The notes: generated by a model from the sequence alone, not told the origin. A stretch of DNA of 64,000 bases from Eubacterium plexicaudatum ASF492 (GCF_000364225.2 NZ_AQFT02000001.1:2046001-2110000), one strand, 5' to 3'; shown: positions 27,104-37,144, counted from the stretch's first letter. Numbers and translations: made by a program.

Positions 27104-27124
27104 GACAGCAGAATAAACTATAGC

Positions 27125-27151
27125 CAAAAAGGAAGCCGGAGCTTCCTTTTT
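27125..27151. terminator. Rho-independent terminator
   Basis: AAAAAGGAAGC-CGGA-GCTTCCTTTTT, a short GC-stem with A and T tracts on both sides, between the PIN remnant and a convergent small gene. Works on either strand. Confidence 0.85.
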
Positions 27152-27168
27152 TCATTTGAGCATGCACA

Positions 27169-27521
27169 TCACAAATATTCTCCAACCTGCTCCGCCAGCT
27201 CTTTATTGGAAACAGGCGTTACAATATCTCTTTGGCTGTAACCTCCCGGTATATCTTCGACAGCATAATCTCCATCGAAAATTTCATCCGCCATTTCCTG
27301 CATAATCTGTTTTTCACATACTGTTTCAAACATAACAGCATTTTTATCATGAAATTCTTCTCCCAGAAGTGTATAAGACCATTCTTCCACCGGCCAAAAT
27401 CCAAATCACTGACTCTATACCAACATCCAACATGATCTAAGTATAGCTGAATCTGTTTAAAAACCCACATGGAAATTGCAATATGAATTACCGGTCCGGT
27501 TTTAATTTCTTTGTAATACAT
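27169..27521 (-). CDS. Small protein of unknown function, one frameshift
   Basis: First frame MYYKEIKTGPVIHIAISMWV, IQLYLDHVGCWYRVSDLDFG; second frame PVEEWSYTLLGEEFHDKNAV to a stop at 27169. Adding one C at GGCCGG (~27391) joins them into one ~117-residue acidic protein. I recognise no family. A second, shorter copy of its middle (VIKKIRIYLDRV...YQSRDLDL) lies just upstream at 27582-27655, so the gene was partly duplicated. Confidence 0.6.
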
Positions 27522-27542
27522 TCATACCTCCCTCTTTTATTT

Positions 27543-27580
27543 GTTGCTGCTGTTTCCTTACAGGGTTTTATTTTCTTCCC
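27543..27580 (-). repeat. Solitary decayed CRISPR-like repeat
   Basis: GTTGCTGCTG followed by CCTTACAGGGTTTTATTTTC matches the array repeat pattern in order and orientation, with several changes. It stands ~180 bp left of a promoter identical in layout to the leaders of arrays 1 and 2 (27759-27787). Confidence 0.4.
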
Positions 27581-27758
27581 ATGGTCACAAATCCAAATCT
27601 CTGCTTTGGTAGCACCATCTGACACGATCTAAGTATATCCGAATCTTTTTAATCACAAAAGAAACTTCTCTCTTTCAGTCATTCATTTTGTCTTTTTCCG
27701 GAATTTGAGCGGAACTTATCCGGACAAAAAACCGGCATCGGATTGTATGTTCAACCCG

Positions 27759-27787
27759 ATTATAACCCATTTCCCCTGTTTCCGCAA
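27759..27787 (-). promoter_or_regulatory. Relic CRISPR-leader promoter
   Basis: Minus strand: TTGCGG (27787-27782), 17-bp spacer, TATAAT (27764-27759), in a context AAAAGATGATTGCGG ... AAATGGGTTATAAT that is nearly the array 2 leader sequence. It may now serve the small gene ending at 27169. 27656-27758 otherwise shows nothing I can name. Confidence 0.6.
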
Positions 27788-28018
27788 TCATCTTTTCTCT
27801 AAATCTGCATAAAACTATTCCATCTTACCAATCGCCGCAATATATCTCTGCCCCTGTTCATAAAATTCATTTTGGCTGCTCGTGCTCTTTGGAAAGTTTT
27901 CCATCCATCTCGCCTCTTCCAGCAAGACCGCTCCATCCGTATCTTCGCCTGTCTGTTTCCTGCGCGTCTGTTCCTGGCTCCATATCGTCCCACGCCGTAC
28001 TGTCCGTCCGCAGTCGTT

Positions 28019-28591
28019 TCAGGATTCCGAAACAATTCTGCCGCATTCCATACACATCGTCTGTCCGGACGGAACGACAGCGCCGCAAATACATTCCCGC
28101 TGCCCGGACGGTTCATCCGGATCCGTTTGCATCTGTTCGAACGAGCGTCCTGGCTCTTCGATCACGGACCGGCTGCCAGACTCCGGCACCTTTTTTCCAC
28201 AGTTCTGACAAAACCGAACGCCTTTTTCAAGCTTACAGCCGCAGGCACACACCTGCGTCTCCGTTTCCGCAGGCATTCCGCACTGCGGGCAAAATTTCGC
28301 TCCGGGTTTTAAATGACAGCCGCAGGCACATCTGCTTCCGAGCTGGATTTTCTGCTTCGTCCCGGTCAGCTTTGCTTCCAAATCGGCAATCTCCTGCTCT
28401 ACCGCCTGCATCTTCTCAAAATAAAGATCAATCTGTGGAATCGAAAGCTTTCCCGCCCGACACAGATCGTATACTTCCATTCCGATATAACTGTAAATTC
28501 GATTTTTTTCCTGCTGCTTTTCCTCCAAATTTTTCTTAAGTCCCTGACTGCCTACGATATTTGGAATAGAAATTGGTAGTCCTTTGCCCAT
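28019..28591 (-). CDS. Triple zinc-ribbon protein
   Basis: 190 residues. N-terminal half is helical/coiled coil (KKNLEEKQQEKNRIYSYIGM, EKMQAVEQEIADLEAKL). Three zinc ribbons follow: CACGCHLKPGAKFCPQCG, CACGCKLEKGVRFCQNCG and CICGAVVPSGQTMCMECG. Last gene of the large minus-strand operon, 5 bp after the preceding gene. Other frames downstream (to 27799) contain protein-like stretches such as WMENFPKSTSSQNEFYEQGQ, so the true C-terminus may be longer if more single-base errors exist. Likely an adaptor; no enzymatic motif. Confidence 0.75.
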   Translation of the reverse strand: MGKGLPISIPNIVGSQGLKKNLEEKQQEKNRIYSYIGMEVYDLCRAGKLSIPQIDLYFEKMQAVEQEIADLEAKLTGTKQKIQLGSRCACGCHLKPGAKFCPQCGMPAETETQVCACGCKLEKGVRFCQNCGKKVPESGSRSVIEEPGRSFEQMQTDPDEPSGQRECICGAVVPSGQTMCMECGRIVSES

Positions 28592-28596
28592 ATGCT

Positions 28597-29874
28597 TTAC
28601 CCCTCATTTTTCATTTGATTCCATTTCATTCTAAGCGATTTTATTTTTTCCACCGGCGTATCTTTTTCTGCTGCCATGAACGCATGGCCAAATACCGTTT
28701 CCCGCCGTTCATGGAAAAAAAGCATGGTATGCTCCCTGATCGCAGTAAAGTACCGGCAAACTGCCTGCTCCAACAGATTTTTGTTCCAAAACGAACGAAC
28801 CTGCTCCGACAGGTAAGCTTTCATTTCCGACAGCAGCCGCCTGCGGCACAGTTTTTTTACCATTAACATCCATAACACATACAACGCAGCTCCAAATATG
28901 TAAACGGCTCCCTTCAGCAGGGAAATTGCTGTAAAAAGACCGGATACCGATACACCGGCAGTCTCCTCCATCGCATCTTTAAAAACGTTCTTTGCTTCGG
29001 ACTCTGCTCCTGATAATATGACTCCGTCCATGTCCGTAAACGGCATCAGCGCCACACCTACAAGCCACGGCACGACAACCAGCGCAATAACCAGCAGTAT
29101 CGGCCCCGCAGTAAGCAAAAACTGCCACTGTTTCGTTTTTTTCACCATACTTTGCAGATTACCGCTGTGTGCATCACCGAATTCCCGGAGCAGGTATCCT
29201 CCGGCCGCGGCCTGTTTTTGCTGGTTTTTCAGATCGGTCACCCATTCCGACAGCCTGGTGTCCCACTTTTCATAAAAATCCCTTCCTGACGGTAACCTTC
29301 TGTCGCTGTTCACAGATGCCGTCAGTTCTCTGATTCGGTTCATGGCCTGTATATACTGCGCGGCCATTTCATCCATGTACCGTTCCGCTTCCTGTGTCAT
29401 TGTATGATCATATTCCTGCTGTGCCCGGATACAATGCATGTCCCAATCGGAACTGTCTTTCAAAAGTTTGCCGTTTACCACCGGATTGCTCCAGTCGTAC
29501 ATGTCATGTTCGACCAGCCGGCAGTACTGCTTTCCCATTTGCTCATACCCTTTGCCTGCCCGAATATTTGCCACATTACTCTGATTCCAAAGTTCCGTCA
29601 CCCGCTGACACACTTCTTCCTGTGACACAACGGCGGCGCCGGTTTCCTCCACCTGTGCCGGTTCGCCCAGAAGCTGCCGTTCCATTGACCGAAGCGTTTC
29701 TTCTACCTGCCGCAGAATCCGCTCCCAGACAGACGGCGTCATTTCCTCCACGTCCGTCCACTCGCGGGCTTCCTGCAAAGCATCCGTGATTCTGCGCTTC
29801 ATACCCGTTTCCGCTGCCAGACCTAAAAGCTCATCAAGCAGTTCCAGCAGTCTGATTCTTATTTGCTCATCCAT
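28597..29874 (-). CDS. Membrane protein of the dynamin/zinc-ribbon operon
   Basis: 425 residues. A long helical, acidic N-terminal region (1-235), a hydrophobic segment FLLTAGPILLVIALVVVPWL (~255-275), a loop of ~50 residues, a second hydrophobic segment GAVYIFGAALYVLWMLMV (~325-345) and a basic helical tail. No known motif. Its ATG overlaps the end of the dynamin-like gene by 16 bp, so it is probably translated with it and may be its membrane partner. Confidence 0.75.
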   Translation of the reverse strand: MDEQIRIRLLELLDELLGLAAETGMKRRITDALQEAREWTDVEEMTPSVWERILRQVEETLRSMERQLLGEPAQVEETGAAVVSQEEVCQRVTELWNQSNVANIRAGKGYEQMGKQYCRLVEHDMYDWSNPVVNGKLLKDSSDWDMHCIRAQQEYDHTMTQEAERYMDEMAAQYIQAMNRIRELTASVNSDRRLPSGRDFYEKWDTRLSEWVTDLKNQQKQAAAGGYLLREFGDAHSGNLQSMVKKTKQWQFLLTAGPILLVIALVVVPWLVGVALMPFTDMDGVILSGAESEAKNVFKDAMEETAGVSVSGLFTAISLLKGAVYIFGAALYVLWMLMVKKLCRRRLLSEMKAYLSEQVRSFWNKNLLEQAVCRYFTAIREHTMLFFHERRETVFGHAFMAAEKDTPVEKIKSLRMKWNQMKNEG

Positions 29875-31759
29875 TTTCCGGTAACCTCTCCTTTTTCGAA
29901 ACGGTTCACAAAAGCCGGACTGTTCCCCTTTTCCTCACCGCTTCCGACATCCGTTTGCACAATCCGTTCCATAAGCGCCTGCGCCTGTGTCAGCTTATCT
30001 TCCAAAGCCGGAATATTTTTGCCATCAATATGAACGGATCTGCGGAAATCGGAAAACGTCTGATCTGCAGACGTGCGCTCTCTTTGGAAAATCGCATCAA
30101 CCGTATCCGGAATCTGTGTCATCATCCGTTGTTTCGTAATCTCTACCTCCTGATGAAATTCCTCCACCGCTTCTTTTACACATTTACGCATCTGATGTAT
30201 TCCCTGTGCCGAAGCAAGCTTCTTTGCCATTTTCGAAATTGCCGCCGCACCGGCCAGGGCGACAACCGGCCATAAAATCAGAGCCGCCGTCGTCACAACC
30301 GAAGTGGTAGCCGCTGACATCGCACCGGCTGCAATCCCCGTCGCAGCCTTGGAAATTCCAACGGACGCAACTTTTATACCGACCTTTTTTGACAGAGCGG
30401 ACCCGACTGCCGTGGCTGCCAGGCCTACACCGCCGGTCGCCGCGGTCGCGCCTGCCGCAGCTCCGATCCTTCCGGCCACCTTTACTTTATGATCATACTT
30501 TTCTCTTGCCGACCACAGTTTTAAAAAAGTTCCTGTGAAGCATCTGACAGCACATGATAGTACTCTTTTGTTTCCTGCAGGCTCGTCTGCGTTCTCGTTA
30601 TCACAAACTGCCTGCTTCTGGCAAGTGAACCATAAAACCGGTCTTCCAATGTCAGCAAAGACGCGCGCTTTCGAAAATACCCGGTCGCCCTGTCAAATAC
30701 CTGTTCCAGTCCGGATAAATATTGCTGCACACTGTTTTGCATCTTTTGATTGACTTTATCTGTCATCCGTTTGTAGTAGTTTTCATTTACAAAATACAGG
30801 TAATTTTCAAAATCCCTGTAGCCGCCCGGAAAACGTTCCCGAATCTTTTCCGGTTCCAGCCTTGCGATAATCTCTTCTTCATATGCCTGAATTTCCCGTT
30901 CGATTTCACCGATCAGATTTTTTTTCAAAGAATCCGCAAGTTCCCCGCTGTTTCGAAAAAACACTTCCATCTCACGGTCAATCTGTTCTACGACTGCCAG
31001 ATCCGATTCATATTGCTGTTTCCGTAATGCAAAAGACTGCGTCAGCTTTGCAAGCATCGTTTGCAGGCCGCGTATATTTTCGCGCTGCTTACGCAGACCG
31101 GGATCGGCGCCGATCAGCTGATTATGAATATAATCCATCAATGGTTCGGGGCGGTCCGCATAGAAAATCTCCGCCCGAATTCCTGCTTCCGCCCCATACC
31201 TGATTAATTTTCTTTTTCCTTCCTCCTGTTGCTCTTCCGTCTGCCGTTCGGCATTTGCAATCACAAATACGGTTTTCTTCGTCTCCGTCCGTTCCAGCAA
31301 ATCCCAAACACCCGCAGCGGATATTGCGTCGCTTGAAAAGACCACAATCCGCACATCGCTTTTTAACATCTGACTGCAAACCGCTTCTCTGCGTCCGGCC
31401 GTTTCCATCCATTCGGTTCCCGGCAAATCCACTACACAAATCCCACGCAGCGCACCGACCGGAAGAAAATATCGAACCGTATCCACATCCGTCAAAAACT
31501 CTCCCGTCTGTTCTCCGTAACGGTATTCACTGATTTGTTCCGTCGGACGGATCTCTGTGATCACTTCGTCTCCAAATAATTTCCGCAGCAGAGAAGTCTT
31601 TCCGACTGCGGACTCCCCGACTATAACAAATCGAAAGACATCCGATGACTTTTGCAGAAACTGTTTTACGATCTCTTTTTCTTCGTTCGCGTCGGTGTCT
31701 TTTAACAATCCGTTCAGGCTATTCAGCAATTCTTCGGACCTTTGTATATCCTTATGCAA
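29859..31759 (-). CDS. Dynamin-like GTPase with C-terminal membrane segment, one frameshift
   Basis: GTPase domain: P-loop VGESAVGKTSLLRKLFG (~residue 50), switch II-type VVDLPGTEWM (~115), and a degenerate base motif VIANAERQ in place of NKxD (~175). Coiled-coil middle (ENIRGLQTMLAKLTQSFALR and on). The first frame ends at ASQELF (30521); adding one T at the run 30523-30528 continues LKLWSAREKYDHKVKVAGRI into a glycine/alanine-rich hydrophobic region (TAALILWPVVALAGAAAI) and a helical tail to 29859, ~633 residues. This order (G domain, stalk, membrane insertion, stalk return) fits bacterial dynamin-like proteins that remodel membranes. Confidence 0.8.
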
Positions 31760-31797
31760 AAAACCACCTCATTTCTTTATAAAATACGCACGGAAAT

Positions 31798-32954
31798 TCA
31801 AGGTTTTGCAAGAAAACGATCAATTCCGTCCGCAATCCCGTCTGCAATCCGATCCTGATAATCGCTCTGAGACAGGCGCTCATCTTCCTGCGGATTCGAC
31901 ATATAGCCCATTTCAAAAATTGTTACGGGAACCTGACACCAGTTAATGCCGCTCATGCTGTCCGTTTCCCAGACATATTCCTTCTCAGCCCCGGTTGCCG
32001 CTGCCGCACAGTCCAAAATATCTTCGGACAGTTTTCTGCTTTGCCGATACAGCTGTCCGTTGTATGGATTCGATTCTGTCTGGCAAATCGTCATCATGCC
32101 GGCCGCAGAGCTGTCCTGCGAACCATTCGCATGAATGCGGACAAATACGTCAGCGTCCGCATTATTTGCAATCTCTGCCCGGTCCCTGTTTCCGATGTCC
32201 ACATCATTGGTTTCCCTTATCATAATGACCTCATATCCGCGCCTTTGCAGCTCATCCCGCAGCTTCAGAGACACATCCAGGTTTAACTGGTATTCGGCCG
32301 TTCCGGTAGACACACCGCTCGTTCCGCCGGTTACTTTCGCTTTCATCTCATCGGAACCCGGACCCAGCGGTTCCAACGCACTGTTCGCATGTTCCTGATG
32401 TCCCGGATCTATGACAATCCGTTTTCCATTTGTGTTTTGAACTTCGGTTTTTTCGCTTTTTTTATTTTTCCGCGCTTTTTCCGGCTTTTTATCGGTCAGA
32501 TATTTCGAATATACATATCCTTGGTTACCCGCCCGGTCCTTTACATGGCTCCATTCGTCTTCCTGCGAACTCTGATAAACAACGCTTCCTTTTACCAGCA
32601 GAGCCAGATCTTTCGATTGCCCGGACGCCTCGGCACGCAGATATACGTTTGCGGCCGTATATTTTTTTCTTTAAAAACTTCTTCCGGCACCTGAACGACG
32701 GCATCCTCTGCTTCCGGATTTTGTATCTGCGCGGTATCCTCCTCGTCATCTTCCGCTTCCGGATTTTGTATCTGCGCGGCATCCTCCTCGTCATCTTCCA
32801 CTTCCGGATTTTGCAGATCGCTTTGTCCGGTTATCGGACGATCGTCCGGTATGCTCTGCGGCTTGTTTTTTTTCTCTCCGCATGCAGCCACCGTACAGAG
32901 CAGTACGCAAAGGAGTGCCGGCCACAGATACCGCTTTCTTTTATGTCCCTGCAT
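31798..32954 (-). CDS. Lipoprotein N-acetylmuramoyl-L-alanine amidase with SH3 domain, one frameshift
   Basis: N-terminal lipoprotein signal with lipobox TVAAC (~residue 25), a linker with a 45-bp tandem repeat encoding EAEDDEEDTAQIQNP, an SH3-like domain (NVYLRAEASGQSKDLALLVK), and an Amidase_3 domain: RIVIDPGHQEHAN (zinc His), LNLDVSLKLRDELQRRG (Glu/His region), FVRIHANGSQDSSA (zinc His) and MGYMSNPQEDERL. The frames meet at the seven-base run 32662-32668; one more A gives FKEKKYTAANVYLRAEA. It cleaves peptidoglycan stem peptides at the outer face of the membrane. Part of the zinc-ribbon/dynamin operon. Confidence 0.88.
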
Positions 32955-32983
32955 CGTATCACTCTTTCCCTGTTTTCCTTACA

Positions 32984-35110
32984 CTATTTCTTTCTGTTAT
33001 TCAAACCGTGTTTGCATTCATAGTTTACAAGTAAATCTACATTTTTTGTTTCATATTTATTAAACGTTGATGCTACTTTCAGCATATCCTCCTCCGTACC
33101 GTTATACCAGTCGCAGCTGTTAAAATGACTGATCAGCGCCTGATTTTTGGTAAAGAGATAACCCCTGCGCGCATAAATCTCGTTCAATGCAATCAGCACT
33201 TCAATCTCCGTCAGATTATCCAGCTCTTCTTCCGTCAGATAACGACTGTCACTGTCATAAAAGATAAATCCATGAATCTTATATTCGGACGGCATGTATG
33301 TATCCTGCAAACGGATTCCACGTTTTTTATCATAATAGCTGATATAAATGAAACGTCCGATATCTGTCGCTTTCTTTTCATTGGTGCGGTATCGAACCAC
33401 GTACATAGACTTCTGATCCTGATAAATCTGATCGTAAATATGCTCCATATCATAAATATTGTCAATATTCGCATAAAATCCTCCTGTGCTTTCTGCGATA
33501 TCACGCAGTTCCGCATCATCTACCGATGTGCCGATACCAATCAGATAAATAGGAACGTGGTTCTCATTTGCTTTTCGAATTACAAATTCCTTGCTGGAAG
33601 TGCTGTAATTTTCAATTCCGTCCGTAAACGCAATGACGCATTTTGCTCCGTCCTGTACTACAATCTCACTCAGCGAAAATACCAGCGCGTCATAAAGCGC
33701 CGTCATATTTCCCATTTCCATATCATAAATCGCATCACTCAGCGCATCGGTATCGGAGGTAAAATACATCTCTCTGTCTACATAGTCGGAAAACGAATAC
33801 AAAGCCGCCTGGTCTCCTGCTTTCGTCTGCATGCTGTTCAGAAAAGCGGCCATAATATCCTGCCCATATGCGAAATCGTAGCCCATACTTGCACTGCAGT
33901 CCGCTACCATGGCAATATTCAGCTTTTCCTTTCCGTCCATCCTGTCTGCCGACAGAATATCCGACTTGCGATATTTGCCGCCATCGGACAACGCTTCCAT
34001 CAGCCGAAATGATGCCGGATCCAGATTGTCGATATAACTGCCGGTCGCAAAATCCTTAATGGATAAATATAATTTGACTTCCGGAAATTCCGATACATCT
34101 ACCTGTTCCAGATTGGCGCTATAAGAATAAGATTGTTCTACCAGGCCCATTTGTTTTTTACAGGCAAGATAACTTTTGTATGCTTTTGCATAATTCTTAT
34201 CCCCGTATGAATTTTGCGCTTCCTTGACATTTTTTTGAAATTCATCCGTTTCTGCGTCAAACAGTTCTGCGGTGTCAAAATCGTCTACATCATCTTTTAT
34301 ATTTTCAATCTGTTTTACATTGTCCTGCTCTATCTTTTCCCGATAATCGGTAAAATCGGCAGACGCTGTTTCACATTCCTTTACGTCAAACCTGCCAAGC
34401 GCATCCTCCAGTGCAACCCGATAAGATTCATAGTCGTCTTTTTCATCCTGACCCAGATACAGCAGCTGAAAGGCCTCCACCGTATCGTCATAAACGGTTT
34501 TATATTCCGCCACTTTTATATTCATATCTGTAATGGAATCGCTGAGCTTTTGCATCGGCTCCAGTATTTTGGCGATACCAATATAATCTGACGAAGCATG
34601 ATAATTTTCCGCTTCTTTTTGCATGGCTTTGTATTCTTTATCGTAAGTTCCCAGTACCTGCTTTTTTTCCAGTTCTTTAAAAGCCGCATATTGCTGCTCA
34701 AACTGTTCCGCATTCTGCTCATTTTGGTCAAGAATCTGAGCCTCCAGTTCTGACATAACTGCTTTTACACCCGAAATGTCAAAAAAACGATTTTTTTGTA
34801 GAACCGCTTCCGCCTCCTGATTCAGTCTGTTATATTCCGCTTCATACTGCCCCAGAGCATAAGTCTGCGGCAGACTTTGAAACGCTTCCGCCTGTTTGCG
34901 AAATGCATTTTTATATACGGTCGCCGCAATTCCCGTTCCGACAACAACCACTGCCGCAGCTGCAGCCAGTACCATCGGCCATTTCTTCCTGCCATTTTCC
35001 GGACGGTCCGTATTCTTTGTTTCCTTTTTCGACGGATCAAGCTGCGAGCCACATGATTTGCAGAACTTTGCACCATCCGGATTCCGTTCACCGCACTTTT
35101 TACAATTCAT
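32984..35110 (-). CDS. Zinc-ribbon, VWA and YARHG domain membrane protein
   Basis: 708 residues. N-terminal zinc ribbon CKKCGERNPDGAKFCKSCG, one transmembrane helix (MVLAAAAAVVVVGTGIAATV, ~45-65), a long coiled-coil/helical extracytoplasmic region, a VWA domain with intact MIDAS (MVADCSASMGYDF ~400; GNMTALYDAL ~470; AFTDGIENYST ~500), and a C-terminal YARHG domain (IALNEIYARRGYLFT...CDWYNGTEED). The VWA probably binds a partner through a metal ion outside the cell; YARHG domains occur in Firmicute surface proteins of unclear role. Confidence 0.9.
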   Translation of the reverse strand: MNCKKCGERNPDGAKFCKSCGSQLDPSKKETKNTDRPENGRKKWPMVLAAAAAVVVVGTGIAATVYKNAFRKQAEAFQSLPQTYALGQYEAEYNRLNQEAEAVLQKNRFFDISGVKAVMSELEAQILDQNEQNAEQFEQQYAAFKELEKKQVLGTYDKEYKAMQKEAENYHASSDYIGIAKILEPMQKLSDSITDMNIKVAEYKTVYDDTVEAFQLLYLGQDEKDDYESYRVALEDALGRFDVKECETASADFTDYREKIEQDNVKQIENIKDDVDDFDTAELFDAETDEFQKNVKEAQNSYGDKNYAKAYKSYLACKKQMGLVEQSYSYSANLEQVDVSEFPEVKLYLSIKDFATGSYIDNLDPASFRLMEALSDGGKYRKSDILSADRMDGKEKLNIAMVADCSASMGYDFAYGQDIMAAFLNSMQTKAGDQAALYSFSDYVDREMYFTSDTDALSDAIYDMEMGNMTALYDALVFSLSEIVVQDGAKCVIAFTDGIENYSTSSKEFVIRKANENHVPIYLIGIGTSVDDAELRDIAESTGGFYANIDNIYDMEHIYDQIYQDQKSMYVVRYRTNEKKATDIGRFIYISYYDKKRGIRLQDTYMPSEYKIHGFIFYDSDSRYLTEEELDNLTEIEVLIALNEIYARRGYLFTKNQALISHFNSCDWYNGTEEDMLKVASTFNKYETKNVDLLVNYECKHGLNNRKK

Positions 35111-35174
35111 TTTCTACTCCTTTGGGCCTTTAATCTCTTTTCCAGCCGTTTTTTGTTTATAAACGTGTAGGTTC

Positions 35175-35789
35175 TTATACCGTGATATCCTCATATACAC
35201 CATAGATCCCATATTTCCCGTCTGCTTTTAAGATCAGAAAAATACTGTTTTCCGCTTCATCCTCATCGGAAATCGTACAGAATGCCAGATATCCTTCTTC
35301 CACATGGAACGTATTCTCCGCAAACGCAATCTCATAGTACTCAAAAAAATTTCGTGCCGCATCCTGCATACGGGCTGCGACACACGCCGGATCCATTTCG
35401 GATACCGACAAAACCTCAATGGTAATGTCCATTGGTTCCGGGTCATCCATATACCCTTCCGCCAAACCTGCATAAATCTGGCCGGCGACAGCATCGGGAT
35501 AATAATCTTCCCAGCGGATATCATCTATTCCGATCGTACCGTGCATCGCCTGATTTAACATCTCAATTTCTTCTCTTACATGCATTTGCACCTGTTCATC
35601 CGGCGCCACCTGATTATCTTCGTTACCGGACTTTTGGGATTGAAACAGCAGTACCGCCAGTACCACAAGGATTACGCATACGGCTGCTGCAAACACCGCC
35701 AAAATAACCGTATGTTTTCCACCCGCTTTTCTCTGTGGCTGTTTATCCCCCGGTGGTGTGTCAAAACGCATCTGACCGATGTCCTGCAT
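35175..35789 (-). CDS. Single-pass membrane protein, unknown function
   Basis: 204 residues: short basic cytoplasmic tail, helix TVILAVFAAAVCVILVVLAV (~28-47), then an acidic ~150-residue external domain (IDDIRWEDYYPDAVAGQIYA, ENSIFLILKADGKYGIYGVY) that looks like a small alpha/beta fold. No family recognised. It lies between the VWA gene and a zinc-ribbon membrane gene in the same operon. Confidence 0.7.
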   Translation of the reverse strand: MQDIGQMRFDTPPGDKQPQRKAGGKHTVILAVFAAAVCVILVVLAVLLFQSQKSGNEDNQVAPDEQVQMHVREEIEMLNQAMHGTIGIDDIRWEDYYPDAVAGQIYAGLAEGYMDDPEPMDITIEVLSVSEMDPACVAARMQDAARNFFEYYEIAFAENTFHVEEGYLAFCTISDEDEAENSIFLILKADGKYGIYGVYEDITV

Positions 35790-35811
35790 CTTTTCACCTC
35801 CTGTAGTTCAT

Positions 35812-36519
35812 TTAATTCTTTCGCTGAAATTCAAATTTACTGCCAAACATCTCCATTGTCATTGTATCTTTCCCTACCTTGCATTTTACATTAAACGACA
35901 GCCCTTTTATCGGAATCTGCTTCAATATGCCGTTAAATCCAAAATTCATATTTAACTTTCCGTTTGGCATTAGCTCATAAGTCGTATCCAAAACGGAAAC
36001 TCCGACTCCGCCCAATGTAATGCCAAACTCGCCTCTGTCATAAAAAACAAAGGCCAGATTATCGGTTACGCCGTACCATGAGCCAAGCGCCGTTCGAAAC
36101 GTCTCTGCCCACAGCCCGGAAATATCATTTTCTTCCAGTATCGCATCAATCAGCAAACCCATGTCCACGGAACCCGCACTCACCCATTCGCCAACAATCG
36201 AATACTTTTTGTTCGCATTGTGACGCCAGACGGCAAATAATACTGCTGCGACCACAGCCACAGCAGCAATTATCACAAGCATCTTCTTTCCGCCATTCGC
36301 TTTTTTTTGTACCGCACCGGCTCCTGGCGTGCCGACGGCATTTCCCGTTCCCGTATATCCGAAACTTTCTCTGCCGTTTCCTTCCCAGGCAAATCCGAAT
36401 TCCCCGCCGGAGCCGGATGCACCACCGTTTCGACTCTCGTTGCCTGCCGTAGCATTTCCGCATTTCGGACAAAACCGAATCCCATCTTTAACCGCACTTC
36501 CACAATTTTTACAAAACAT
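35812..36519 (-). CDS. Zinc-ribbon single-pass membrane protein
   Basis: 235 residues: N-terminal zinc ribbon CKNCGSAVKDGIRFCPKCG, Gly/Ser-rich linker, helix KMLVIIAAVAVVAAVLFAVW (~80-99), external beta-rich domain (IVGEWVSAGSVDMGLLIDAI, YELMPNGKLNMNFGFNGI) resembling lipocalin-like 'residual' domains. Topology matches the VWA protein: zinc ribbon inside, domain outside. Confidence 0.75.
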   Translation of the reverse strand: MFCKNCGSAVKDGIRFCPKCGNATAGNESRNGGASGSGGEFGFAWEGNGRESFGYTGTGNAVGTPGAGAVQKKANGGKKMLVIIAAVAVVAAVLFAVWRHNANKKYSIVGEWVSAGSVDMGLLIDAILEENDISGLWAETFRTALGSWYGVTDNLAFVFYDRGEFGITLGGVGVSVLDTTYELMPNGKLNMNFGFNGILKQIPIKGLSFNVKCKVGKDTMTMEMFGSKFEFQRKN

Positions 36520-36579
36520 AGATGCTTTCTCCTTCGTTTTTTATGACACCCTTACTTACCTGCTTCTTTTATCCTTCTC

Positions 36580-37113
36580 TTATGCTTCGACCTTCTGTCC
36601 ACAGGATGTGCAAAACATACTGTCCGGTTCAAGAACCGCTCCGCATCCCATACACGTTCGTACTCCAGCACCCGGAAACGATGCGGCTGCCGTTCCCATT
36701 TCGGCCGCGTTCCCTGCATCAGCCGCCAGGCTGCTGTCCGCAGCGCTGCCTGTGACCACCGCAGAACTGACATTTCCGCCAGCAGGTTCACCGGCCTGTC
36801 TTACATCCGCTCTTTTTCCGCAGACATTACAAAACGTACTGCCATATGGAATGAGCGCTCTGCAGTTCTCACACATCATCTGCCCTTCCAGACGCAGCTT
36901 GTTTTTATAAAACCCGTTTCGATTCAGATCCAGCTTATTGATCTGGTCTATAAGCGGAACATACTTTCCATCGCCATAATCATTCGCTCTGTGATCCGTG
37001 TAATATGCCTGACCGAGCTGGAAAATCTTCTGCTGTATTTCTGCTTCCACCTGCCTGATATTTTCCATCACACGATCCATTTCGGTCGGTTCTTTTGCTC
37101 CAAATAATTTCAT
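36580..37113 (-). CDS. Double zinc-ribbon protein
   Basis: 177 residues. Helical N-terminus (MENIRQVEAEIQQKIFQLGQ), zinc ribbon 1 CENCRALIPYGSTFCNVCG, Ala/Gly/Ser-rich linker of ~40 residues, zinc ribbon 2 CMGCGAVLEPDSMFCTSCG at the C-terminus. No membrane segment, so presumably the cytoplasmic member of the set. 31 bp downstream of the Ig-like gene. Confidence 0.75.
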   Translation of the reverse strand: MKLFGAKEPTEMDRVMENIRQVEAEIQQKIFQLGQAYYTDHRANDYGDGKYVPLIDQINKLDLNRNGFYKNKLRLEGQMMCENCRALIPYGSTFCNVCGKRADVRQAGEPAGGNVSSAVVTGSAADSSLAADAGNAAEMGTAAASFPGAGVRTCMGCGAVLEPDSMFCTSCGQKVEA

Positions 37114-37144
37114 TTTCTCCTCCTGTATAAAATATGTAATTAAA

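Noticed and set aside
27799..28116. Arg-rich minus-strand frame after the triple zinc-ribbon gene
   Set aside because: Composition fits a shadow; parts of other frames look more natural, so I only note a possible C-terminal extension.
33125..34012. 295-residue open frame on the plus strand
   Set aside because: Lies entirely opposite the VWA gene, whose motifs are intact; Cys/Ile-rich composition typical of an antisense shadow.
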